NCBI RefSeq assembly: GCF_000012825.1
Contig: NC_009614.1
Coordinates: forward strand, 1 to 64,000
Direction of reading: 5' to 3'
Source of the DNA: Phocaeicola vulgatus ATCC 8482
GTDB taxonomy: Bacteria; Bacteroidota; Bacteroidia; Bacteroidales; Bacteroidaceae
Length of the DNA stretch: 64,000 nt
Below, piece by piece: positions 1-9,841 of this stretch (positions within the stretch are counted from its first letter, which is position 1; every line of letters begins with the position of its first letter). The position numbers were made by a program, and so were the translations under genes. A model generated the notes under the pieces. The model ran no database searches. It was not told where the DNA came from and saw only the letters and a program-made list of their open reading frames with translations.

Positions 1-1416
1 ATGTTTCATATGATTGAAAACGATCACGTCGTTTTATGGGGTCGTTGCCTGAACCTTATCAGAGACAACGTACCAGAAACGACCTTTAAAACGTGGTTTG
101 AGCCTATCGTACCGCTTAAATATGAGGACAAGGCACTGACAATTGGCGTCCCCAGCCCATTCTTCTATGAATTTCTAGAAGAAAAGTTTGTGGACTTGCT
201 GCGCGCTGCCCTATATAAAGAAATTGGGGAAGGAACGCAGCTTATGTATTGTATCTTGACCGATAAGACCAACCATATAACTGTTAACATGGAGGGAAGC
301 AAACGCTCTTCAGCACTACCCACACAAACAGTTATACGAGATGGTAACAAGGCACCTAATCCAATGCAGGCACCGGCTCCGCAGGATTTAGACCCACATT
401 TGAATCCAAATTACAATTTTGAGAATTTCATAAAAGGAAATAGTAATGAGTTCTCACGTACAGTAGGAGAAACTGTAGCTAAAAATCCGGCAAAAACATT
501 CAACCCTTTGTTTTTGTATGGACCATCCGGTGTGGGCAAAACTCACTTGACTAATGCTATTGGTACCCGCATCAAGGAATTATATCCTGAAAAAAGAGTA
601 TTGTACGTATCAGCACATCTGTTTCAGGTGCAATACACTGACTCTGTTCGTACCAATCATTTCAATGATTTCATTAGTTTTTATCAAACCATAGACGTTT
701 TGATTATTGATGATATTCAAGAATTCGCCGGAGTAACCAAAACCCAGAACACATTCTTCCACATCTTTAACCATCTGCACCAGAACGGTAAGCAACTTAT
801 TCTGACTTCTGACCGTGCGCCGGTAATGCTACAAGGTATGGAAGAACGCCTTCTGACCCGCTTTAAATGGGGCTTAGTGGCCGAATTGGAAAAGCCGGAC
901 GTAGAATTGAGAAAGAATATCTTACGTAATAAAATACGTCGTGACGGTTTGAATATACCGGAAACAGTAATTAATTATATTGCTGAAAACGTAAATGAAA
1001 GTGTACGTGAATTAGAGGGCATCATTAATTCACTTTTGGCACAATCCATTATTTTCAAGCGTGATGTCGATTTGGATTTGGCTGAAAGAATTGTACGAAA
1101 AGCTGTACGCTGTTGCGAGAGCAAGCCTGTCACAGTAGAAGATATCATACAGAAAGTATGCAGCCATTACGAGATAGAAGAATCTGCCATCCATACTAAA
1201 ACAAGAAAAAGAGAAGTGGTACAAGTACGTCAGGTAGCTATGTATCTGGCCAAAAAACATACAGACTCCTCTTCTTCCAAAATTGGTAAATTAATAGGTA
1301 ATAAAGATCATGCAACCGTATTGCACGCTTGCAAAATAGTAAAAGACCAAGTAGAGGTTGACAAAGCATTTAAAGCGGATATTGAGGAAATTGAAGCTTC
1401 TCTCAAAAGGAAATAG
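1..1416 (+). CDS. dnaA: Chromosomal replication initiator protein DnaA
   Basis: DnaA binds DnaA boxes at oriC, oligomerises with ATP and opens the duplex to load helicase. The 471-residue protein has the usual four-part layout: N-terminal helicase-interaction domain (about 1-85), a variable linker (about 95-135), the AAA+ core with Walker A GPSGVGKT at 174-181 and Walker [10 protein letters not shown] near 236, and a C-terminal helix-turn-helix with the DnaA signature [10 protein letters not shown] near 438. Length is normal for the family. The first ATG is base 1 of the window, and a second in-frame ATG at base 10 (MIENDHV) is equally plausible as the start. The upstream region is outside the window, so promoter and oriC cannot be judged. 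A strong hairpin follows the stop codon. Confidence 0.98.
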   Translation: MFHMIENDHVVLWGRCLNLIRDNVPETTFKTWFEPIVPLKYEDKALTIGVPSPFFYEFLEEKFVDLLRAALYKEIGEGTQLMYCILTDKTNHITVNMEGSKRSSALPTQTVIRDGNKAPNPMQAPAPQDLDPHLNPNYNFENFIKGNSNEFSRTVGETVAKNPAKTFNPLFLYGPSGVGKTHLTNAIGTRIKELYPEKRVLYVSAHLFQVQYTDSVRTNHFNDFISFYQTIDVLIIDDIQEFAGVTKTQNTFFHIFNHLHQNGKQLILTSDRAPVMLQGMEERLLTRFKWGLVAELEKPDVELRKNILRNKIRRDGLNIPETVINYIAENVNESVRELEGIINSLLAQSIIFKRDVDLDLAERIVRKAVRCCESKPVTVEDIIQKVCSHYEIEESAIHTKTRKREVVQVRQVAMYLAKKHTDSSSSKIGKLIGNKDHATVLHACKIVKDQVEVDKAFKADIEEIEASLKRK

Positions 1417-1426
1417 AATAAAACCA

Positions 1427-1474
1427 CAGAGGTGCGCAAAGGGCATTTTCTTTATTTCCCTCTGCGCACCTCTG
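1427..1474. terminator. Bidirectional terminator between dnaA and nitroreductase gene
   Basis: Bases 1427-1443 pair with 1458-1474 to form a 17-bp stem with one mismatch, followed by TTTT on the plus strand. It lies between two convergent genes and probably stops transcription from both sides. Confidence 0.75.
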
Positions 1475-1500
1475 TTTTAAGATTGATAGTTCCCGGCAAT

Positions 1501-2241
1501 TCACTTCTCAAAACCCTGTTTCTTCAAGGTTTCTTTCAAAGTTACAGACATACATTCATTATCCGACTTCTTGTATCTGACCTCAGTAAATACCTGAGCC
1601 AGTGTTTCCTTATGATTTTCTTTAATAAACTGATGATTTTCCGGAAGTGACTCTTTATATCTATAAATACGATCAATATCCTCTTTGGTATAATCATGAT
1701 ACAATTCTTCATGCAAAATACCCTCTATAGGAAGACGATCGACTTGTGGAGGGCATTCATCCGGATATCCTACTGTAATAGTAGCCACCGGCATAACCAA
1801 TTCCGGCAACTGAAGGATATCAATAATTTGATCAGGATTATAAATCGTTGTTCCCAAAAAACAAATACCTAATCCATTTTCCTCAGCCAATGTACAAAAG
1901 TTCTGAGCCACAAGCAATGCATCCGTAGCAGCATTCAAAAAAGAAATGGGATTGTCATAACCCGGTACCGCCTTACGCTCTCTGCACCATTTACTAAAAC
2001 GGTTAAAATCCGCACAAAAAGTCAGTACAACCGGAGCACCTGTTACCATCGGTTGATTAAAATGGGCAGGTGCCAATCTCTCTTTCATCTGCTTGTCACG
2101 AGTCACAATCACACTATATAATTGCATATTACCCATTGTAGAAGCACGGAACGCCTTTTCAAGCAAATCATTTAACAAAGAAGCAGAAATATCTTCCTGC
2201 TTATATTTACGGATCGTCCGTCTATTATTTATCGATTCCAT
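1501..2241 (-). CDS. Nitroreductase family protein (NAD(P)H:FMN oxidoreductase)
   Basis: A 246-residue flavoprotein of the nitroreductase superfamily, expected to use FMN and NAD(P)H to reduce nitroaromatics, quinones or flavins in the cytosol. The N-terminal NRRTIRKY segment binds the FMN phosphate in this family. The middle segment AQNFCTLAEENGLGICFLG and the C-terminal VATITVGYPDE are typical of the fold. The reading frame is open to 2283, but the ATG at 2241 (MESINNRRTIRKY) is preferred: it matches family N-termini, and a good minus-strand -7 element lies at 2256-2263, inside the longer frame. The physiological substrate cannot be read from the sequence. The gene is monocistronic and convergent with dnaA. 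Confidence 0.88.
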   Translation of the reverse strand: MESINNRRTIRKYKQEDISASLLNDLLEKAFRASTMGNMQLYSVIVTRDKQMKERLAPAHFNQPMVTGAPVVLTFCADFNRFSKWCRERKAVPGYDNPISFLNAATDALLVAQNFCTLAEENGLGICFLGTTIYNPDQIIDILQLPELVMPVATITVGYPDECPPQVDRLPIEGILHEELYHDYTKEDIDRIYRYKESLPENHQFIKENHKETLAQVFTEVRYKKSDNECMSVTLKETLKKQGFEK

Positions 2242-2255
2242 ATATATTTTTCTTG

Positions 2256-2263
2256 CAAAGATA
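2256..2263 (-). promoter_or_regulatory. Sigma-ABfr -7 element for the nitroreductase gene
   Basis: The minus strand reads TATCTTTG (TAnnTTTG consensus) 14 bp upstream of the chosen ATG. No clear TTTG -33 element is found at the expected spacing. Confidence 0.5.
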
Positions 2264-2475
2264 AAAAAAGAAAAGAGTAACAATGCATTTTTTGCAAAAT
2301 ATTATATGCTAAGAATCTGGCCTTTTCAACTAGTCAATCACTCATCCCCTCCATCAAAATTTTCAAAACAGAAAACTTCTACAAATAAGCAAGCATATAT
2401 ATCTTTTGATAATCAATAAATTAACAAATATTCTTGGATAACTTTCAATTTGTTGAAAACTTATCTGCTTTTTAT

Positions 2476-2506
2476 TTTGTTAATTGAAAAAACATATATA
2501 GCTTTG
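2476..2506 (+). promoter_or_regulatory. Sigma-ABfr promoter of the class II ribonucleotide reductase gene
   Basis: TTTG at 2476-2479 and TAGCTTTG at 2499-2506 are separated by exactly 19 bp, a full match to the Bacteroides consensus. The implied leader is about 70 nt. The rest of the 343-bp gap from 2242 to 2584 is AT-rich and shows no other recognisable feature. No cobalamin riboswitch core is seen. Confidence 0.75.
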
Positions 2507-2584
2507 CCGAAACTTTTATTATAATGAGTTGTAACTTCTACACTAAAACAACTTATTGATATTACAGTAAATCTAAAAATAAAA

Positions 2585-5131
2585 GTGGAAAGACAAACGT
2601 ACACCTATGACGAAGCTTTTGAAGCATCTTTACAATACTTCAAAGGTGATGAACTTGCTGCAAGGGTTTGGGTAAACAAATATGCAGTAAAAGATTCTTT
2701 CGGGAACATTTTCGAAAAGTCTCCCGAAGATATGCATTGGCGCATTGCAAATGAAGTAGCCCGCATTGAAGCTAAATATAAGAACGGGTTAAACGCACAG
2801 CAGCTTTACGAATTATTGGATCACTTTAAATACATTGTTCCGCAAGGTAGCCCTATGACAGGTATCGGGAACGACTTTCAAGTGGCTTCCTTATCAAACT
2901 GCTTTGTCATTGGAATTGATGGAGCAGCCGACTCATACGGAGGTATAATCCGCATTGATGAAGAACAAGTACAATTAATGAAACGTCGTGGTGGCGTAGG
3001 ACATGATTTATCTCATATACGACCAAAAGGTTCTCCGGTTAAAAATTCAGCACTGACTTCCACCGGACTGGTGCCCTTCATGGAACGTTATTCCAATTCA
3101 ACACGTGAAGTAGCGCAAGACGGACGTCGTGGTGCTTTAATGTTAAGCGTATCCATCAAGCATCCAGATTCAGAAGCATTTATTGATGCCAAAATGACCG
3201 AAGGCAAAGTAACCGGTGCTAATGTATCCGTGAAACTAGATGATGCATTTATGCAGGCAGCTGTAAATGGCACTCCTTACAAACAACAATACCCGGTAGA
3301 TTCCGATCAACCTGTTTTCACGAAAGACATTGATGCATCTGCGTTATGGAAAAAGATTGTCCATAACGCATGGAAGTCTGCTGAACCCGGTGTATTATTT
3401 TGGGACACCATCATCCGTGAATCCGTACCAGACTGTTATGCCGATTTAGGATATCGTACTGTTTCTACCAATCCTTGTGGTGAAATACCCCTGTGTCCCT
3501 ACGATTCTTGTCGCTTATTAGCTATCAACTTATACTCATACGTAGTAAACCCTTATACAAAGGAGGCTTACTTTGATTTCGACTTATTCAAAAAGCATGT
3601 GGCATTGGCCCAGCGCATTATGGATGACATCATTGACTTGGAATTGGAAAAAATCGAGAAAATCATAGCTAAAATCGATTCCGATCCCGAAAGTGAGGAA
3701 GTAAAAGAAGCAGAGAAACATTTATGGGAAAAAATTTATAAAAAGAGCGGACAGGGAAGACGTACAGGCGTAGGTATCACAGCTGAAGGGGATATGCTTG
3801 CCGCTATGGGGTTACGCTACGGAACAGAAGAAGCAACAGAGTTTTCTGAACAAGTACATAAAACAATCGCTCTGGAAGCCTATCGTTCATCTGTTAACAT
3901 GGCAAAAGAACGTGGAGCATTCGCTATCTATGACAGTGAACGAGAAAAAAACAATCCGTTCATCAACCGCTTAAAAGAAGCTGATCCAGAATTATATGAG
4001 GAGATGAAAAAATACGGACGACGTAATATCGCCTGCCTGACCATAGCTCCCACCGGAACTACCAGCCTAATGACCCAAACTACTTCCGGCATAGAGCCGG
4101 TGTTTATGCCGGTGTATAAACGTAGAAGAAAAGTCAATCCGAATGATCCTCAGACACACGTAGATTTTGTAGATGAAACAGGAGATGCATTTGAGGAATA
4201 TATTGTATTCCACCATAAATTTGTGGAATGGATGACAGTAAACGGTTACGATCCCACCAAGCGTTATACACAAGAAGAAATTGACAAATTGGTAGAAAAG
4301 TCACCTTATTATAAAGCCACATCAAATGATGTAGACTGGCTGATGAAAGTAAAAATGCAAGGACGTATCCAAAAATGGGTTGACCATTCAATCAGCGTAA
4401 CTATCAATTTGCCCAATGACGTAGATGAAGCATTGGTAAACCGCTTGTATGTAGAGGCATGGCGTTCAGGATGCAAAGGATGTACCGTTTATCGTGATGG
4501 CTCCCGCTCCGGAGTTTTACTTTCTACCCAAAAGGACAAGAAAGACAAAAAAGAAGAACTTCCCCCTTGCAAACCACCTACGGTAGTAGAAGTGCGCCCC
4601 AAAGTACTGGAAGCGGAAGTAGTACGTTTCCAAAACAACAAAGAAAAATGGGTTGCATTTGTAGGCTTGTTGGATGGACATCCATACGAAATCTTTACCG
4701 GTCTGCAAGATGATGAAGAAGGTATTTCATTGCCCAAATCGGTCACTACCGGACGCATCATCAAAAACATTGATGAAGAAGGCAACAAACGATATGATTT
4801 CCAGTTTGAAAACAAACGTGGATACAAAACAACCATTGAAGGTTTGTCTGAAAAGTTCAACAAAGAATATTGGAACTATGCTAAATTGATTTCGGGTGTA
4901 CTTCGTTGGAGAATGCCTATTGATCGTGTTATCAAACTGGTAGATTCTCTGCAACTTGACAGTGAAAACATTAACACATGGAAAAATGGTGTAGAACGAG
5001 CACTGAAAAAATATGTAACAGATGGTACTAGTGCCGAAGGACAAAAATGTCCCAATTGCGGAAATGAAACTCTCGTATATCAAGAAGGATGCTTGATCTG
5101 CAAGACTTGTGGCACATCGAGATGTGGATAA
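2585..5131 (+). CDS. nrdJ: Adenosylcobalamin-dependent (class II) ribonucleoside-diphosphate reductase
   Basis: Reduces ribonucleotides to deoxyribonucleotides for DNA synthesis, using a thiyl radical generated from adenosylcobalamin, so it works without oxygen. The 848-residue protein shows the class II active site: redox Cys106 (SLSNCFV), Asn296-Pro-Cys298-Gly-Glu300 with Cys298 as thiyl site, and partner Cys309 eleven residues later, the spacing seen in the Thermotoga enzyme. A C-terminal extension ends in a zinc-ribbon-like run with paired CxxC motifs (about 824-848), characteristic of this NrdJ subgroup and probably used to re-reduce the active-site disulfide. The start is GTG at 2585 with no strong Shine-Dalgarno. 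The gene is monocistronic, with promoter and terminator both visible. Confidence 0.95.
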   Translation: MERQTYTYDEAFEASLQYFKGDELAARVWVNKYAVKDSFGNIFEKSPEDMHWRIANEVARIEAKYKNGLNAQQLYELLDHFKYIVPQGSPMTGIGNDFQVASLSNCFVIGIDGAADSYGGIIRIDEEQVQLMKRRGGVGHDLSHIRPKGSPVKNSALTSTGLVPFMERYSNSTREVAQDGRRGALMLSVSIKHPDSEAFIDAKMTEGKVTGANVSVKLDDAFMQAAVNGTPYKQQYPVDSDQPVFTKDIDASALWKKIVHNAWKSAEPGVLFWDTIIRESVPDCYADLGYRTVSTNPCGEIPLCPYDSCRLLAINLYSYVVNPYTKEAYFDFDLFKKHVALAQRIMDDIIDLELEKIEKIIAKIDSDPESEEVKEAEKHLWEKIYKKSGQGRRTGVGITAEGDMLAAMGLRYGTEEATEFSEQVHKTIALEAYRSSVNMAKERGAFAIYDSEREKNNPFINRLKEADPELYEEMKKYGRRNIACLTIAPTGTTSLMTQTTSGIEPVFMPVYKRRRKVNPNDPQTHVDFVDETGDAFEEYIVFHHKFVEWMTVNGYDPTKRYTQEEIDKLVEKSPYYKATSNDVDWLMKVKMQGRIQKWVDHSISVTINLPNDVDEALVNRLYVEAWRSGCKGCTVYRDGSRSGVLLSTQKDKKDKKEELPPCKPPTVVEVRPKVLEAEVVRFQNNKEKWVAFVGLLDGHPYEIFTGLQDDEEGISLPKSVTTGRIIKNIDEEGNKRYDFQFENKRGYKTTIEGLSEKFNKEYWNYAKLISGVLRWRMPIDRVIKLVDSLQLDSENINTWKNGVERALKKYVTDGTSAEGQKCPNCGNETLVYQEGCLICKTCGTSRCG

Positions 5132-5163
5132 TGGTTTATTATATAATGTAACAACACAAAGGA

Positions 5164-5199
5164 AAAGCTCCTTCATGACTTTCGTGAAGGAGCTTTTTT
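5164..5199. terminator. Rho-independent terminator after nrdJ
   Basis: A perfect 12-bp stem (5164-5175 with 5185-5196), a 9-nt loop and a T run. It also faces the convergent AsmA-like gene and could act in both directions. Confidence 0.85.
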
Positions 5200-5223
5200 A
5201 TATAAACAAAATAAATCCCTTTT

Positions 5224-8196
5224 CTATCTTACCCCTACAATACGATGAAACCGTTCCACAATACGCCTTCCTAAATCCATACGCGTACTATCTACTTTAT
5301 GAATGGCAGCAGGAGTCACATCATCTTTATATTTGGCTTTACCTACACGTATTTTCATCTTATCCAGATTACCGGAAATATTCACTCCAGCCTTAAAAGG
5401 CAAAGGCGATTTCAAAATGGATATATGATATTTAAAATTCATATCCAGTCCTTGCTCTCCCCCTATAGCAGCTTTATAACGATCTATAGACACTTGAAAT
5501 GGATAAACAAGAACACTACCGTCATTAACAACTACATTAACCGAAATACTATCAAATACATTCTTCTTTTTATTTTTAAACATCAACATCTTTGAAATTT
5601 CGGCAAAGGTCTCACCATCCATCAACACCAAACTGTCCCCTTTTATATACATGGCCGAACGCAAAGTAGGTATACGAATATTCATATTTGAATCCAGACG
5701 TGCCTCTGCAGCCACATCAAACTGAACCCTTCCTTCAAAAGATCTCAACATAGGTACAATGGTATCCATTGAAGGTATAAAATCTACCAGCTTAGCTATA
5801 TTTATATCCCTAATTTTAAAGTCAAAGCCTGTATATCCTCCTCTGACTGAATCCGCACGATATACCATAACCGCCTTCATATCAGCATCCAATGCACGCA
5901 TTTCCAAATTTCTTAAATATAATGTACGATTTTTCAAATCTACCTTTCCACACACATCTTCAAATTCCACCTTTCCAAACACTACTTTTTTCAAATCTGT
6001 CTGTAATTCAAAATCCAAATTACCCGGTAACACAAACAACTTCATTTCTGTTGGAGACACTGTGTCTGTCACCGCCACAGATACTGAATCTTCAGATAAA
6101 GAGAATGAATTTATCAATTGATTACAATCAATCATCTCAGAAGAGATTGCTAAACGCGCTTTTAAAGTTTCATTTTTAGTCATCGCACGATATAATCCCA
6201 TTACCTCACCGGTAGCAACCATATCTGAATGCCCTATTTTCAAAGAGGCATTTCTTAATGTTATTTTCGGACCATCTACTGTTACAGCTGTCTTACGTAC
6301 TCGTAAAGGTAAACCAAATTCAGGAGTATGTACCAACAACCTATCAAAACCAACAATTCCCCGAGGTATCCATAACGAATCATTTTTCTTTTCCAATTTC
6401 GCCTTAATACCTGCCACGCCTAACGCCAACTTCGTTTCATTGGCATTAAAGAAAAGAGAATCCGTACGCATGGAAAAGCTAATCATCGGCATCGCCGAAT
6501 TTTGTTCCTTCGGAGCAAGTTCGCCAGTTCCAGTAGTCTTGCCACTATATATTTTAAGCGAATCTCCTATATTCGCACGCAATTTATTCATTTCCAATTC
6601 ACATTGCAAAGTGACAATCTTTGTGGTATCTTGAGGATTGGTTGAAACAACCTTCGCTTTCATCCGATCTATCTCTGAAACAAATTTCCTACTATTCAAT
6701 ATTATTTCTCTGATATCCAATTCGGCCTGCAAAGTTTCACTATCACTGAATTTTAAATCGGCATTACCTAAAAAATTAAAATCTTTAGCAGTGTCTTTTA
6801 ACTCAAAATCCTTTAAAGCCAATCTTCCCCCTAACCTGATACGTCCAATATCCTGCTTTTTCAAAGAAGAAAGACGACATTTTAAATTTAAACCCGCATC
6901 TAATTTACCACGGATGGTTACATTTTCCTGCAAAGGGAAAGTTTTAGCTAAAGCATCCAAGTCAACTGTAGATTCAGTATGAAGCGTTATAAGTGGATCT
7001 ACCAATAAATCCTCCACTTTGGCATCTGCTAGAATCTTGGTATGTGCTCCCTCAAAATGAAGAATTTTCAAGTTCAAAAATGAAGGATTGCGACGCATCA
7101 AATCAATATACGATTCAAAATCAGCCGTAAAATTATCAATACCATAAGGAAGTCCTTCATATCGGGCGGATGCATCATTAATCTTTATATTCAATGATAC
7201 CGCCGGAAGCTGTTTGTTTCCATAATTACCTTCCAATGTTCCATCAACCTTAACCTCACCTTTTGCCGAAATTTGTCCACGTTTCACATAAGCCTCGGGA
7301 ATCATATTCATGACTGTTTCCATGGAAGGTGCATGTAGTCCATATTTCAAGTTCACACCCACCATCTTGGTAACTGTATCACGTTTTAATTCACCGTTTA
7401 CATCCAGCCGGATACCATTTATAGTCAATCCTGTATTTTTCAATGTCCACAATGCCGTAGACCTGTCTATCTCAATATCAGTCTGCAAGGAAGCCGCTAC
7501 CTTATTAATCAATAATTCACCTTGCTGCCAAAAAAGAATATTTTTATTTTCAAATTCTACTCCCAATGAAGAAATTCCTTTTGTCAACGCCAGCTTTAGG
7601 CGCAAATCAACATCATCTATACGTGAATAAACCTCTGTATTACGATCATCAAAAATCAAATTGGCATGTTCTAACTCAACCTGACGGATATCTATCTCGC
7701 TATCAAATTTATTTTGTGAAATTGTATCTTTTTCCACAGCCAATGTATCCGAGGAAGTTTTCACTATCTCCCAATTCGCCTTACCTGTTTTATTTCGATA
7801 AGCATAAACAGCAACATTTTTCAAAGACAAATTATAGACACTGATCTTATTTTTCAAAAAATAATCCAAGGGATTCACTGTCAACACACATTCTTTAAAC
7901 GCCAATAAAGAATCGGTCTTTTGTGGAAGACTATCATTCAATACTTTAGAAACCAAGAAACCTTCGTCAACTTTTAACCCAAATTGAGGAAAGGTAGAAA
8001 AGAAAGTCAATTCTACACTTTCTACCTTCAAATCAGCATCCAGTGAACGATTAGCAACATTCAACACTATCGGAGTTAATTTATCTGGTGTAAATACATA
8101 GTTAATCACAAAAGCCACTACCACAAACCCAGTAAGCAGCAAGGCTCCCACTGTAATGGCACTTACCCTTATTAATTTACGAATTCTTCTTTCCAT
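5224..8196 (-). CDS. AsmA-like envelope protein
   Basis: A 990-residue protein with one N-terminal membrane helix (about 10-32) followed by a very long periplasmic part rich in short beta strands and repeated VDLDALAKTFPL-type segments. The N-terminal part after the helix (FTPDKLTPIVLNVANRSLDADLKVESVELTFFSTFPQFGLKVDEG) is typical of the AsmA domain. The family is anchored in the inner membrane; larger members form grooved beta structures proposed to carry lipids between membranes, and a role in outer-membrane lipid homeostasis is the likely job here. The open frame reaches 8232, but the ATG at 8196 (MERRIRKLIRV) gives a normal signal-anchor and is preferred. The gene stands alone between nrdJ and folB. 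Confidence 0.8.
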   Translation of the reverse strand: MERRIRKLIRVSAITVGALLLTGFVVVAFVINYVFTPDKLTPIVLNVANRSLDADLKVESVELTFFSTFPQFGLKVDEGFLVSKVLNDSLPQKTDSLLAFKECVLTVNPLDYFLKNKISVYNLSLKNVAVYAYRNKTGKANWEIVKTSSDTLAVEKDTISQNKFDSEIDIRQVELEHANLIFDDRNTEVYSRIDDVDLRLKLALTKGISSLGVEFENKNILFWQQGELLINKVAASLQTDIEIDRSTALWTLKNTGLTINGIRLDVNGELKRDTVTKMVGVNLKYGLHAPSMETVMNMIPEAYVKRGQISAKGEVKVDGTLEGNYGNKQLPAVSLNIKINDASARYEGLPYGIDNFTADFESYIDLMRRNPSFLNLKILHFEGAHTKILADAKVEDLLVDPLITLHTESTVDLDALAKTFPLQENVTIRGKLDAGLNLKCRLSSLKKQDIGRIRLGGRLALKDFELKDTAKDFNFLGNADLKFSDSETLQAELDIREIILNSRKFVSEIDRMKAKVVSTNPQDTTKIVTLQCELEMNKLRANIGDSLKIYSGKTTGTGELAPKEQNSAMPMISFSMRTDSLFFNANETKLALGVAGIKAKLEKKNDSLWIPRGIVGFDRLLVHTPEFGLPLRVRKTAVTVDGPKITLRNASLKIGHSDMVATGEVMGLYRAMTKNETLKARLAISSEMIDCNQLINSFSLSEDSVSVAVTDTVSPTEMKLFVLPGNLDFELQTDLKKVVFGKVEFEDVCGKVDLKNRTLYLRNLEMRALDADMKAVMVYRADSVRGGYTGFDFKIRDINIAKLVDFIPSMDTIVPMLRSFEGRVQFDVAAEARLDSNMNIRIPTLRSAMYIKGDSLVLMDGETFAEISKMLMFKNKKKNVFDSISVNVVVNDGSVLVYPFQVSIDRYKAAIGGEQGLDMNFKYHISILKSPLPFKAGVNISGNLDKMKIRVGKAKYKDDVTPAAIHKVDSTRMDLGRRIVERFHRIVGVR

Positions 8197-8307
8197 ATTA
8201 TGCAAAATTAATGAAAACACCCATGCCATCAACTTTATTTCGTGTTAATACTATAAAATAGACCAATAAAACAGATAAAAAAGAAAACAAGAACAATGAT
8301 TTTTAAT

Positions 8308-8338
8308 TTTGAGATATGAAGCGAAAGTTCTACTTTTG
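8308..8338 (+). promoter_or_regulatory. Sigma-ABfr promoter of folB
   Basis: TTTG at 8308-8311 and TACTTTTG at 8331-8338 are separated by 19 bp. The folB ATG follows 19 bp downstream of the -7 element. Confidence 0.75.
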
Positions 8339-8357
8339 TTTCTCAAACTGAAAAAAT

Positions 8358-8726
8358 ATGAAAGCAACATCTATGTATATTTATCTGGAAGGTGCCAGGT
8401 TTTTCGCTCACCACGGAGTCGATCCACAAGAAACAATAGTAGGAGCTAATTTTATAATTGATTTAAGACTAAGAACCGATTTCACCCATGCAGCACAAAC
8501 TGACGAACTGAAAGGCACCGTAAGTTATGCTGATATATATGCAGTCGTCAAAAAAGAGATGAAAACTCCATCCAAACTTTTAGAGCATGTCTGTGAACGC
8601 ATAGGGCAAAGACTGTTTAATGATTTTCCAACTATTCAGGAAATAATCATCCGGTTGTCAAAAGAAAATCCGCCTATGGGCAGTGATTGCAGAAATGTTG
8701 GAGTAGAAGTACATTATACACGATGA
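8358..8726 (+). CDS. folB: Dihydroneopterin aldolase
   Basis: Converts 7,8-dihydroneopterin to 6-hydroxymethyl-dihydropterin and glycolaldehyde in folate biosynthesis. The 122 residues match the family size. Diagnostic segments are FFAHHGVDPQE near 15-26, the central TVSYADIYAVVKKEM, the LLEHVCERIGQRLF helix with its conserved Glu, and RLSKENPPM near 100 with the catalytic Lys. The start at 8358 (MKATSMYIYLEG) fits the promoter position; a later ATG at 8373 is possible. The gene is monocistronic. The 146-bp gap that follows, up to the convergent radical SAM gene, shows no recognisable structure. Confidence 0.93.
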   Translation: MKATSMYIYLEGARFFAHHGVDPQETIVGANFIIDLRLRTDFTHAAQTDELKGTVSYADIYAVVKKEMKTPSKLLEHVCERIGQRLFNDFPTIQEIIIRLSKENPPMGSDCRNVGVEVHYTR

Positions 8727-8872
8727 AAAAAATTATCTGACAAACATCCAGTCATTTAATTAAGTTCACCCTATTACATGCCCTCCTCTTAAAAACGTAA
8801 ATATGCTATCGTGCAAATAACAACACAAACCAATAATAATGAATATACAGACCATGTTCATGACCCTACTTA

Positions 8873-9754
8873 TTAAAATAAAGAAAGTTGTTTTCTTCCT
8901 TCAGAATGATAAAATTTCATGGTAGCACTGATTCCTAATGTTTCTATTCTGCGATAAAAAACCTCATTCAAATAGGGAGCATTAGGAGAAATGCATTCAG
9001 AACGGTCTTCAAAATAAGTTTGATATCGCTTGGCCATCTTTGGAAAAATCCGCTCTACCTTATCATAAAAATAATCACGGGAGCCCCGTCTTAAAGTTAC
9101 CCCGAACAAAGGAAGCACATAGGACGCTCCTGCTTCGGCAGCCTTCTCTACTATTTCCTCAATATCTTCTATAGAATCGTTTATAAAAGGCAAAACAGGC
9201 ATCAATGCCACTCCTGTATATATACCCCGATCGGACAATATCTTCATCGCCTTAAAACGCTCGGAAGATGCCGGTGCATTAGGCTCCAGTTTGCGCGCCA
9301 TCTCGTCATCCGCTGTAGTGATAGTAAAACTAACGGCAGCATAAGTGCGCCCTATATCCTGCAATACATCGGCATCACGAGTCACAAGACTACTCTTTGT
9401 TATCACATGAACAGGAAAACGATGTTTGGCAATAATTTCCAACGCACCTCCAGTCAGCTTCATCTGTTTTTCCAACGGCATATAAGGATCATTCATTGAA
9501 CCTGTGCCAATGGTTGCTTTTCCACGTTTCGTTCCCAGTTCATGATCCAGTAATTCCAAAGCATTCTTCTTTACAGAGATATGAGAAATATCACCAACAC
9601 CATAGCAAGAACTACGTGTATCACAATAAATGCAACCATGTTGGCACCCTCTATACAAGTTCATGTTATAAGCAATTCCCCAATAATTATCTTTACTTTT
9701 CAAACGTGACAGAATAGACTTTGTTTCAATAGATTTTACCTCATGAACATTCAT
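8873..9754 (-). CDS. SPL-family radical SAM protein
   Basis: A 293-residue protein with the radical SAM cluster motif Cys37-x3-Cys41-x2-Cys44 (CQHGCIYC), which binds a 4Fe-4S cluster and S-adenosylmethionine. The surrounding sequence (NMNLYRGCQHGCIYCDTRSS, then TIGTGSMNDPYMPLE and VITKSSLVTRD) matches the COG1533 group related to spore photoproduct lyase. Unlike true SplB, these proteins occur in non-sporulating bacteria and their substrate is mostly unknown; DNA photoproduct repair is a guess by family name only. A minus-strand -7 element TATCTTTG lies at 9794-9801. The gene may be the last of a run mtaB, glycosyltransferase, this gene, but its own -7 suggests independent expression. Confidence 0.85.
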   Translation of the reverse strand: MNVHEVKSIETKSILSRLKSKDNYWGIAYNMNLYRGCQHGCIYCDTRSSCYGVGDISHISVKKNALELLDHELGTKRGKATIGTGSMNDPYMPLEKQMKLTGGALEIIAKHRFPVHVITKSSLVTRDADVLQDIGRTYAAVSFTITTADDEMARKLEPNAPASSERFKAMKILSDRGIYTGVALMPVLPFINDSIEDIEEIVEKAAEAGASYVLPLFGVTLRRGSRDYFYDKVERIFPKMAKRYQTYFEDRSECISPNAPYLNEVFYRRIETLGISATMKFYHSEGRKQLSLF

Positions 9755-9793
9755 TTTACAGCTCCTTTTCTTTTTTGATCAAATTTCATCAAA

Positions 9794-9801
9794 CAAAGAT
9801 A
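9794..9801 (-). promoter_or_regulatory. Sigma-ABfr -7 element for the SPL-family gene
   Basis: The minus strand reads TATCTTTG 39 bp upstream of the start codon. A TTTG at the proper distance is not evident. Confidence 0.4.
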
Positions 9802-9841
9802 CAGGAATAATGCTATAAAAAGAAATATAAAGAGAAGCAAT

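Noticed and set aside
2242-2584. Cobalamin riboswitch before the B12-dependent reductase
   Set aside because: No B12-box-like core or long structured leader; the promoter leaves only about 70 nt of leader.
1-2584. oriC with DnaA boxes next to dnaA
   Set aside because: No cluster of TTATNCACA sites is seen around dnaA within the window; the upstream side is not visible.
8201-8210. -7 element CAAAATTA (minus TAATTTTG) for the AsmA-like gene
   Set aside because: It is so close to the ATG that the transcript would be leaderless; no -33 element supports it.
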